The notes under the pieces are model-generated. The model did no database searches. It had not been told where the DNA came from and was given only the letters and a program-made list of their open reading frames with translations. This document shows positions 53,208 through 60,356 of a stretch of DNA of 64,000 nt, piece by piece. A program made the translations under genes and the position numbers. The stretch spans positions 97,650-161,649 of the forward strand of contig NZ_JAFBCZ010000013.1 in assembly GCF_016907925.1 (NCBI RefSeq), in the 5' to 3' direction. The DNA comes from Herpetosiphon giganteus (GTDB lineage Bacteria > Chloroflexota > Chloroflexia > Chloroflexales > Herpetosiphonaceae). Within the stretch, counting starts at the first letter, position 1. Each line of letters opens with the position of its first letter.

Positions 53208-54575
53208 ATGACGAGCTTAGATCTCAGGCTCACCCTTTCGCGCAGTAGCGTACCCGCCAACACCGGCGAGCAAGTGTTGTATGTGTTGGCCGAAGTGCTT
53301 GGCCAAGGCAAGGCCAATCAACGCATTCCGGTGCATTGTGTCTTGTTGGTCGATTGTTCGCCTTCGATGCGCGTGCCAATTGCCGATAGCACGCTGTTTC
53401 GCGAATTAATGCGCCGTGGAGCCGCCCACGAAGTGATGCTCGATGGCGTGCCAGTTTGGAAAATTCGCGACGATTTGATGGATGAAGTGCGGCGACGAGC
53501 ACAAAGCCCCAGCCGTTGGCTTGGTCAAGCAGTGCGCGGAGCTGCTGAGCGGCTGAATGCCGATGATCAGCTTACGATTATTGGCTTTGCTGAAAAAGCC
53601 CATGCCGTGCTCAAAGCCAAATCGCCAAGCGATGTGGTGCGGCTTGAAGGCGCGGTCGCCATCCTCGAACGTGGCGATCTTGGGCGCAGCACGCGGTTGG
53701 CTCCAGGCTTGCGCAACACGATTGAGCTGCTCGATAGCATGCCCAGCACTGGCCTTTCGCAACGAATTGTGCTGCTCACCGATGGCTTTGTTGAAGATGA
53801 TGAGCAAGCGTTGGCCTATGCCCGTCATCTGGCAGCCCGTTCAATTCCCGTCTCGACAATTGGCTTGGGAGTCGAGTTTCAAGAGCAATTGTTGATGAGT
53901 TTTGCTGATCAGAGCGGCGGTCAATCGAGCTTTATCACCGACCCCAGCGACTTGCCCAATTTGCTTGACCTTGAATTTGGCCGAGCGCATGCAATTATTG
54001 CCCAAAAGGCGCGGCTTGATTTACGTTTGGCCCACGATGTGCAAATCAGACGGATTTTGCGCATTCGGCCAGCCTTGGGCGACGTGCCAATTCCCGAGTT
54101 CGAGGCTGGATCGGGGAGTTTAAGCTTAGGCTCAATCGAACAACGAGCCAAAGCAGCTTGGCTGCTCGAACTGCGCATCCCTAACCATGTGCCAAATATT
54201 TATCGCTTGTTGCGGCTTTCGTTGCAGGCCGACGATCCGCAAGGCCAAAGCTTGGAGCCAATCAATCGTGATGTTGTGATCGAATATCATCCACGGGCTG
54301 ACCAAGCGCTCAACCCAGAGATTGTGGCAATTTTGGAGCGGGTGACGGCATGGCGCTTGCAAAACAAAGCGCTTGAGCAAGCAGCCCAAGGTGATCAAGC
54401 GGGAGCGACTCGCCAATTGCAAGCGGCAGTAACTCGATTAGTCGATTTAGGCGAGCATGAATTGGCCGAACAAGCCGCCGCAGCCCAACAAACACTCCAA
54501 GAAACTGGCCAAATTGACCCTGAGCAAACCAAAATCTTGCGCTATGCAACCAGAAGATTGACAGAAGAACGATAA
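53208..54575 (+). CDS. vWA domain protein (first of three)
   Basis: A 455-residue cytoplasmic protein. The vWA domain (about 42-260) has VLLVDCSPSM with the MIDAS Asp at 49, a Thr/Asp block in RIVLLTDGFVEDDEQ and TIGLGVEFQEQLL. An insertion of about 40 residues follows the MIDAS strand (REL...VWKIRDDLMDEV). After it come a beta-rich segment and a C-terminal helical stretch (LEQAAQGDQAGATRQLQAAV, YATRRL) shared with the other two vWA proteins at 56318 and 57813. It starts 4 bases after murI. vWA domains of this type bind partners through a metal ion. Confidence 0.88.
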   Translation: MTSLDLRLTLSRSSVPANTGEQVLYVLAEVLGQGKANQRIPVHCVLLVDCSPSMRVPIADSTLFRELMRRGAAHEVMLDGVPVWKIRDDLMDEVRRRAQSPSRWLGQAVRGAAERLNADDQLTIIGFAEKAHAVLKAKSPSDVVRLEGAVAILERGDLGRSTRLAPGLRNTIELLDSMPSTGLSQRIVLLTDGFVEDDEQALAYARHLAARSIPVSTIGLGVEFQEQLLMSFADQSGGQSSFITDPSDLPNLLDLEFGRAHAIIAQKARLDLRLAHDVQIRRILRIRPALGDVPIPEFEAGSGSLSLGSIEQRAKAAWLLELRIPNHVPNIYRLLRLSLQADDPQGQSLEPINRDVVIEYHPRADQALNPEIVAILERVTAWRLQNKALEQAAQGDQAGATRQLQAAVTRLVDLGEHELAEQAAAAQQTLQETGQIDPEQTKILRYATRRLTEER

Positions 54576-54655
54576 TCAGAAACATTCGGATAAGCTTATT
54601 CGTCCAAGAACAAGGAATTTTTTGTTGTTCTAGACCTATTCAGAGGAGTTGACCT

Positions 54656-56302
54656 GTGTCTGAGCCGACTGAACCAATGACTGGTGGAACCCAACCCCTC
54701 AATCCTGCCAACCTTTCAGAGGAGAACGAACCTTTTGCAATTGGCACGATTTTGAAGGATGTGTATCGGGTAACCGCCTTGTTGACCGATACGCCAACCC
54801 TGCGCGTTTATCGGGTTGCGCTGCTGGAACCATGGGATCATTGCGCTCGCTGTGGGGCGGCCCTGCAAGCGAACGATCAGTTTTGCGAGGAGTGTGGGTC
54901 GCAGGTCGAAGAACAAACTGCTCTGTTGCAAGAAACTCCCGCCGCCCAGCCAATAGGCGCAGCCTTGCTCGATGATTTACCAGACGATCCCGCTCGCTCG
55001 GTGCTGCCAACTGTGCGCGAGGTTTTTGTGGGCGAAGATTCACGCTTTGCGGTGCTGCCCGATGGCACCAGCCTTGTGCGCTTCGATACCTTACTCAGCG
55101 AGCCAAATACCTTTGTTGATCAAACCGATGCCATTGAGATTGGAATTCAGGTTTCGCGCGCGTTGGCCTATTTGCACCGCAATGGTTTAGCCTTGGGCCA
55201 AGTAACCTTGGCCGATTTGGCCTTGACCAACAAGCGCGAAATTAAGCTCGCTGATGCTGGCGCAATTCGCCGCTCGCAAGGCAAAGAAGATCAGCTTGAT
55301 GATGTTGAGCAATTGGGCTTAGTGCTCGAAAAAATGGCTGGCATTCAGCGCCATACCCGTCGCCTCGACGATGCCAACAATCCTTCGCCGCTCGATAGCG
55401 GGTTTGCCACAATTTTGAGCGATCTGCGGGCCAAACGCATCAACGATGCCAGCATTTTGGCCCAAGCTCTCGAAACCTTATTGGCCGAACAAGCCACGCC
55501 AATCAGCTTGCGGGTGCGCACAGGCTATGCCACCGATGTTGGCATGATTCGCGACCACAACGAAGATAGCGTGCTGACCTGGGATTTGCGCCTGAACTGG
55601 GATGCCAAACCAGTCAATGTTGGCTTGTATGTGGTGGCTGATGGCATGGGCGGGCACGAAGGCGGCGAGGTTGCCAGCGGTCTGGCCATCACAACTACGG
55701 CCCAAACGCTTGTCACAACTTTGCTTGACCCGCAATTGCACAATGGCCCAGTTTCGAGCAAACATTTGGCCGATTTGGTCAAACAAGCGGCGTTTCAAGC
55801 CAATCAAGCGGTTTATGAAGAAAGCGTGCGCCGCAAAAACGACATGGGCACAACCCTGACGATGGCCGTTGTGGTCGGCGATCGGGCGATTGTGGGCAAT
55901 GTTGGCGATAGCCGCACCTATCTCTATCGCGATGGCAAATTGCAGCGCATCAGCAAAGATCACTCGTTGGTGCAACGCCTGATTGATATTGGCCAGCTTG
56001 ATCCTGATGATATTTACAATCACCCGCAACGCAATGCAATTCTCAAATCGCTTGGCGATAGCGGCGACCCTGGCACCGACACCTTTGAGGTGCAATTGCA
56101 GCCAAACGATGCGCTGTTTCTCTGCTCCGACGGGATGTGGGAGATGGTGCGCGACCCCAAAATGGCCGAGCTATTCGCTGAACATGCCAACCCCGCCGAC
56201 CTTTGCGATGCCTTGATTGAAGCGGGCAATGCTGGCGGCGGCGAAGATAACATTAGCGTGGTCGTGGTACGTTTTGATAGCATTCCAAGCGTAGAACACT
56301 AA
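54656..56302 (+). CDS. zinc ribbon-pseudokinase-PP2C phosphatase fusion
   Basis: A 548-residue protein starting at GTG, with GAGGAG 7 bases upstream. Residues 62-82 form a zinc ribbon (CARCGAAL, CEECGS). About 85-285 resembles a protein kinase C-lobe: ALAYLHRNGLALGQVTLADLAL stands at the catalytic loop without the HRD Asp, and LADAGAIRR replaces DFG. A full PP2C domain follows (about 290-540): RDHNEDSVL, VADGMGGHEGGE, VGNVGDSRTYLYRDG, LFLCSDGMWEM and GGEDNISVVV, with metal-binding Asp residues intact. It should be an active Mn/Mg-dependent Ser/Thr phosphatase whose activity is set by the pseudokinase (inference). Confidence 0.9.
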   Translation: MSEPTEPMTGGTQPLNPANLSEENEPFAIGTILKDVYRVTALLTDTPTLRVYRVALLEPWDHCARCGAALQANDQFCEECGSQVEEQTALLQETPAAQPIGAALLDDLPDDPARSVLPTVREVFVGEDSRFAVLPDGTSLVRFDTLLSEPNTFVDQTDAIEIGIQVSRALAYLHRNGLALGQVTLADLALTNKREIKLADAGAIRRSQGKEDQLDDVEQLGLVLEKMAGIQRHTRRLDDANNPSPLDSGFATILSDLRAKRINDASILAQALETLLAEQATPISLRVRTGYATDVGMIRDHNEDSVLTWDLRLNWDAKPVNVGLYVVADGMGGHEGGEVASGLAITTTAQTLVTTLLDPQLHNGPVSSKHLADLVKQAAFQANQAVYEESVRRKNDMGTTLTMAVVVGDRAIVGNVGDSRTYLYRDGKLQRISKDHSLVQRLIDIGQLDPDDIYNHPQRNAILKSLGDSGDPGTDTFEVQLQPNDALFLCSDGMWEMVRDPKMAELFAEHANPADLCDALIEAGNAGGGEDNISVVVVRFDSIPSVEH

Positions 56303-56317
56303 GTTGAGGACCAAATA

Positions 56318-57565
56318 ATGACTGAACCTGTAGCACTTTCAGCAGTTTGGAGCCGCGAGCCATTGCCAAGCGGCACAAGCCAAGTAAATTATGTTTTGAT
56401 TCAGGCCAAGCCCGAGCATGTGCCAACTGTCCAAGCGGCTCCGCCACTCAATTTCTGTTTGGTGCTTGATCGCTCTGGCTCAATGGCTGGCGATAAAATT
56501 CAACATTTGCGCGAAGCTGTGCGCGAAATCGTGGCCAATTTGCGGCCAATCGATGCGGTCAGCATTGTGCTGTTTGATGATGCGCTCGAAGTGTTGGTGC
56601 CAGCCCGTTTGGCCGACGATCTGCCAGCCTTGCAAAACGCGATCGAATCGATCAGCGAACAAGGTGGCACGGCAATGTCGTTGGGCTTGCAAGCAGGCCT
56701 CGCCGAGTTGCAAAAATTCCAAACCGCCGATCGGGTTGGGCGGGTTTTGCTCTTGACCGACGGCCAAACTTGGGGCGACGAAGATACCTGCCGCGCGATT
56801 GCCAAGCAAATTGGCGACCTCGGCGTTTCAATCACAGCGCTGGGCTTGGGCACCGAATGGAACGAAGCTTTGCTCGACGATTTGGCCGCCGCATCTAACG
56901 GTGAATCGGATTATATTGCCGACCCCAGCCAAATTGGCAAATATTTCCAACAAACCTTGCAAAGCGCCCAAACCACCACCGTGGTCAATGCGCGTTTGTT
57001 GCTGCGCTTGTTGCCCGGGGTCACACCACGAGCGGTCTATCGTGTGCAGCCAAGCATCTCGAACCTTGGTTATAAGCCAATTGGCGAGCGCGAAGTTACC
57101 GTCAGTATCGGCGAAATCGCTGGCGACGGCGCAAGCGTCTTGGTCGATTTGATGCTGCCAGAGCGTGAAGCAGGCACATTTCGCATCGCCCAAGCAGAAT
57201 TGCAATACGATGCGCCAGTGCTGGGCATCAAAGAAGCCAAGCTCAAAATCGACATTCCATTGAGCTTCAGCATCGATCCCAAGGCCAGCGTGGTTAATCC
57301 GCCAATTATGAACACGGTCGAAAAAGTTACCGCCTTCAAATTGCAAACGCGGGCACTTTCCGAGGCCGAGGCGGGCAATATTGGCAGCGCAACCCAAAAA
57401 CTGCGGGCTGCAGCAACGCGCTTGCTCGATTTGGGCGAAACCGAGTTGGCCCAAACGATGGAGCAAAGCGCCCAACAGCTTGAGGCTGGTGGCCAAATTG
57501 ATGCTGCCGATCAAAAAGCCCTGCGCTACGCCACCCGCAAACTGACCCAAAAACTCGAAGATTAA
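56318..57565 (+). CDS. vWA domain protein (second of three)
   Basis: A 415-residue protein with a canonical MIDAS, LVLDRSGSMAGDK (D51), the SEQGGTAMSLGL Thr, and RVLLLTDGQTWGDED. A beta-sandwich-like middle and a C-terminal helical region (GNIGSATQKLRAAATRLLDL, ALRYATRKL) follow. The overall layout and D51 position match the protein at 57813, so the two are recent paralogues. It begins 15 bases after the phosphatase gene with AGTTGAGGACC as a weak ribosome site. Confidence 0.92.
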   Translation: MTEPVALSAVWSREPLPSGTSQVNYVLIQAKPEHVPTVQAAPPLNFCLVLDRSGSMAGDKIQHLREAVREIVANLRPIDAVSIVLFDDALEVLVPARLADDLPALQNAIESISEQGGTAMSLGLQAGLAELQKFQTADRVGRVLLLTDGQTWGDEDTCRAIAKQIGDLGVSITALGLGTEWNEALLDDLAAASNGESDYIADPSQIGKYFQQTLQSAQTTTVVNARLLLRLLPGVTPRAVYRVQPSISNLGYKPIGEREVTVSIGEIAGDGASVLVDLMLPEREAGTFRIAQAELQYDAPVLGIKEAKLKIDIPLSFSIDPKASVVNPPIMNTVEKVTAFKLQTRALSEAEAGNIGSATQKLRAAATRLLDLGETELAQTMEQSAQQLEAGGQIDAADQKALRYATRKLTQKLED

Positions 57566-57568
57566 AGC

Positions 57569-57798
57569 AGAACAAAGAGCATAGAGCATAGAACATATTA
57601 AACGTATGCCTATGTGTATTGGTTGATTACGTTAACGATAGTGTGATGCCCTAGCCCCCTCTCCCGTTCGACGGGCGAGGGGGAACCACACGATTCGTAC
57701 TCCCCTCGCCCGCGTCCAGTGGGAGAGGGGCTGGGGGTGAGGGCATGCATCCAATAAACCATTAATCTATGTTCTATGCTCTTTGTTCTCTGTTCTCT
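57569..57798. repeat. palindromic CCCTC/GGGGTGAGGG element, copy 3
   Basis: It starts AGAACAAAGAGCATAGAGCA, passes through CCCTAGCCCCCTCTCCCG and GGGCGAGGGGG, then the inverse arm CCCCTCGCCCGC and GGGAGAGGGGCTGGGGGTGA, and ends in CTATGCTCTTTGTTCTCTGT. The ends are inverted copies. It lies between the second and third vWA genes, leaving the ribosome site of the third intact. Confidence 0.85.
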
Positions 57799-57812
57799 AT
57801 AAGGAGATCACC

Positions 57813-59078
57813 ATGGCTGGTGAAGTTCAATTGACTGGTACGTTGGCTCGTCCGGCGTTGCCAGCGCTCCCAACCCAGCAGGTTGTCTATTTGCTGCTGG
57901 ATATTACGGCAACGCCAGCGGTTGCCCACGTTCAAATGCCGGTCAATGTGGGCTTCGTGCTCGACCATAGCGGCTCGATGAAGGGCGATAAAATGCGCTG
58001 TGTGCGCGAAGCCACCCAACGTGCCTTGGGCCTGATGGGTCCACAAGATATTGTTTCGGTGGTGATTTTCGATCATCGCCGCGAAACCATTATCAGTGCC
58101 CAGCCAGTGCATAACGTGGCCGCGCTTCAAGCAGAAGTTGGCAAAATCAAGGATGCAGGCGGCACGAAAATCGCGCCTGCGCTTGAAGCAGCCTTAAACG
58201 AAGTGCGCCGTAGCCAAAATGCCAATACGATTAGCCGCATTATTTTGCTGACCGACGGCCAAACCGAGGGCGAACGCGATTGTTTGCGCTTGGCCGAAGA
58301 AATTGGCAAGGCCAACGTGCCCCTAACCGCGCTTGGGGTTGGCGACGATTGGAACGAAGATCTGTTGATCGAAATGGCCAATCGTTCGGGCGGGGTCGCC
58401 GAGTATTTCAGCAATCCCAACGATATTGCGTCGTTCTTCCAAGGTGCGGTGCAGCAAGCCCAATCGGCAGTGGTGCAAAACGCCGCTTTGACCTTGCGCT
58501 TCGTGCAGGGCGTTGAGCCACGGGCGCTCTGGCAGGTAACGCCATTAATTCAGCAATTAGCCTATCGCCCAATTAGCGATCGGGCGGTTGGCGTGAGCCT
58601 TGGCGACGTTTCCAAAGACGAACATCGCATGGTGTTGATCGAAATGCTGGTTGATCCCAAGCAGGCTGGCCAATATCGGCTGGGCCAAATCGAAGTCAAT
58701 TACGATATTCCCCAAATGCAAATTGTGGGCGAAAAAGCCCGCTACGATGTGATGTTGAATTTTGTGGCCGACCCAACTCAAGCAACTGCCGTCGTGCCGC
58801 AAGTGATGAACATTGTCGAAAAAGTCAGCGCCCACAAGCTACAAACCCGCGCCTTAGAAGATTTGGCCGAGGGCAACATTGGCGCGGCCACCCAAAAGTT
58901 GCAAGGCGCGGTTACGCGCTTGCTCAATCAAGGCGAAACCGACCTCGCCCAAACCATGCAGCAAGAAATCGAAAACTTGCAACAGAATGGTCAAATGACC
59001 TCAGCAGGCCAAAAAACAATCAAATTTGGCACCCGCAAAACCGTGCGGCTCAGCGATTTGGATTTGCCAAAGAGCTAG
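57813..59078 (+). CDS. vWA domain protein (third of three)
   Basis: A 421-residue protein with MIDAS VLDHSGSMKGDK (D51), the Thr in GGTKIAPAL, and IILLTDGQTEGERD, then a beta-rich part and a helical C-terminus (GNIGAATQKLQGAVTRLLNQ). Like its paralogue at 56318 it has no signal peptide. AAGGAG is 6 bases before the ATG at 57813; codons upstream to 57783 are read from the repeat. A 230-base palindromic element separates it from its paralogue. A CTTCGTG array follows the gene. Confidence 0.92.
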   Translation: MAGEVQLTGTLARPALPALPTQQVVYLLLDITATPAVAHVQMPVNVGFVLDHSGSMKGDKMRCVREATQRALGLMGPQDIVSVVIFDHRRETIISAQPVHNVAALQAEVGKIKDAGGTKIAPALEAALNEVRRSQNANTISRIILLTDGQTEGERDCLRLAEEIGKANVPLTALGVGDDWNEDLLIEMANRSGGVAEYFSNPNDIASFFQGAVQQAQSAVVQNAALTLRFVQGVEPRALWQVTPLIQQLAYRPISDRAVGVSLGDVSKDEHRMVLIEMLVDPKQAGQYRLGQIEVNYDIPQMQIVGEKARYDVMLNFVADPTQATAVVPQVMNIVEKVSAHKLQTRALEDLAEGNIGAATQKLQGAVTRLLNQGETDLAQTMQQEIENLQQNGQMTSAGQKTIKFGTRKTVRLSDLDLPKS

Positions 59079-59158
59079 GAACCGCTAAGATCGCAAAGAG
59101 CACGAAGGATCTTCATGCAAAGATTTCTTCGTGCTCTTCGTGTTCTTCGTGGTTTCAA
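59079..59158. repeat. CTTCGTG array
   Basis: GAGCACGAAGGATC and its inverse CTTCGTGCTCTTCGTGTTCT (59128-59150) lie between the third vWA gene and the TspO-like gene. The two arms can fold into a hairpin that may serve as a terminator for the convergent genes. Confidence 0.6.
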
Positions 59159-59932
59159 TTAGGCCAGTGCTTTACGACCTTGCGTTGGCAATTTACGAAT
59201 CACCGCTAGCACAATCAACACCGCAATTGCCATAGCCGCAACAATTGCAGCACCCATCACCACCGGAAAATCTGCTTGTTTGACCGCAATCCCGATGAAT
59301 GCCCACAACAATACTGCATCATAGGCAACGTCGCGTTGGCGCAAGGTGATGAAGGCTGCCAAACAGACCCCAATTGCCAGCAAAATCACTGTCCAAACTG
59401 AATCGCTGAGCGGGCCGCCGCGCCAGCCAGCATCATAAAGCGCAATTGTGGCATTGGCGATGGTTGCGACCGTTGCCCAACCCAAATAGATAGAAAACGG
59501 CGTGTGAATCAACCAGCGATCAGCGGTGCTAGCATTGGCGCGCAGGCTGCTCAAACGGCGGTAAATCGTAATCAACGACACCAGCAAGCCAACGATTAAT
59601 ACGATTGTGAGGGGGAATTGCAAATAGTGCCAGGCAAAAAGCCAACTACAATTAAACGCACACGAAGCCACAAACCACCAGCCAATTTTGGCCACAGCAG
59701 GATTATTGGCCTGCTTGGGCAGCGCTTGGTAGATTGCAAACGCGCTGAGGCCCAAATAAATCAAGCCCCAAATGCTGAACACATAGCCAGCAGGTACAAA
59801 GCGCACCGGAAAGCCATCGGAGATCGAGCCAGTATCAAGGCCATTGAACGGCAGGATATTGGCCAAAGCGTTGACAATAATTGTGGAAATAATCGCCGCA
59901 ACATTGGCAAAGCGCAAAACTTTGCTGTTCAT
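59159..59932 (-). CDS. TspO/MBR-related tryptophan-rich membrane protein
   Basis: A 257-residue membrane protein with about seven hydrophobic segments. FVPAGYVFSIWGLIYLGLSAFAIYQ, with the Pro-x-W pair, and FNCSWLFAWHYLQFPL are family features, and W residues are frequent. Classical TspO has five helices and about 160 residues, so this longer group has two extra C-terminal helices. Related proteins bind porphyrins or act as tryptophan-rich sensors; the ligand here is unknown. The ATG at 59932 is preceded by AAGGAG. Its upstream region overlaps no other gene. Confidence 0.85.
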   Translation of the reverse strand: MNSKVLRFANVAAIISTIIVNALANILPFNGLDTGSISDGFPVRFVPAGYVFSIWGLIYLGLSAFAIYQALPKQANNPAVAKIGWWFVASCAFNCSWLFAWHYLQFPLTIVLIVGLLVSLITIYRRLSSLRANASTADRWLIHTPFSIYLGWATVATIANATIALYDAGWRGGPLSDSVWTVILLAIGVCLAAFITLRQRDVAYDAVLLWAFIGIAVKQADFPVVMGAAIVAAMAIAVLIVLAVIRKLPTQGRKALA

Positions 59933-60006
59933 CAGAGACTCCTTATTTCGCTATTTTTTACTTGCTCTGATTACTTCAACGCAAAGCCTGTGCCATTGGA
60001 TGTATA

Positions 60007-60035
60007 TTGGCAGCGTCCGCCGAGTGCAGTATAAT
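60007..60035 (+). promoter_or_regulatory. promoter for a leaderless gene
   Basis: TTGGCA (60007-60012) and consensus TATAAT (60030-60035) are 17 bases apart. The expected start falls on or next to the A of the ATG at 60042. Confidence 0.78.
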
Positions 60036-60041
60036 AGCCCT

Positions 60042-60299
60042 ATGAAGATGATTGTGACAAGCGCAACAATGCCTAGCGATGAAGAACTAGCGGCACTCAG
60101 TGTGGCCGTCGTGAGCGTTTTGGCCGCTGCCGAAGCCGAGCCTGCGATTGCAATCGCGGCTAATACGTGGCATGCCTCAGCCAAACTTTCACGCCAAGGC
60201 CTACGCCCAGCGCGCACTGGAATTCAACCACGCTGGGCCACCATCGAACGCCTGCGCCGCCGCGCAGCTGGCGGTTTTTACGGCATTACGGGGCTCTAA
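60042..60299 (+). CDS. small protein upstream of biotin carboxylase
   Basis: An 85-residue protein: a helical N-terminal half (DEELAALSVAVVSVLAAAEA), then WHASAKLSRQGLRPARTGI and a basic C-terminus. The position just before a biotin carboxylase-BCCP gene and the W...R...W layout recall the small epsilon subunit (AccE) of actinobacterial acyl-CoA carboxylases, which also has a helical part followed by an Arg-rich tail; this is a tentative match. No ribosome site precedes the ATG, but a consensus promoter places the transcript start at the start codon. ATG at 60048 is an alternative. Confidence 0.62.
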   Translation: MKMIVTSATMPSDEELAALSVAVVSVLAAAEAEPAIAIAANTWHASAKLSRQGLRPARTGIQPRWATIERLRRRAAGGFYGITGL

Positions 60300-60356
60300 T
60301 TTCGCATACGGCAATGATTAAAGACTTGCCATAGCACAATGGAGTTGCAACGGCAT

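Noticed and set aside
53208..59078. The vWA/PP2C cluster considered as a complete TerY-P tellurite or phage-defence island
   Set aside because: No TerC, TerD, TerZ or other Ter-system genes and no nuclease genes are adjacent, so only resemblance to the triad is claimed.
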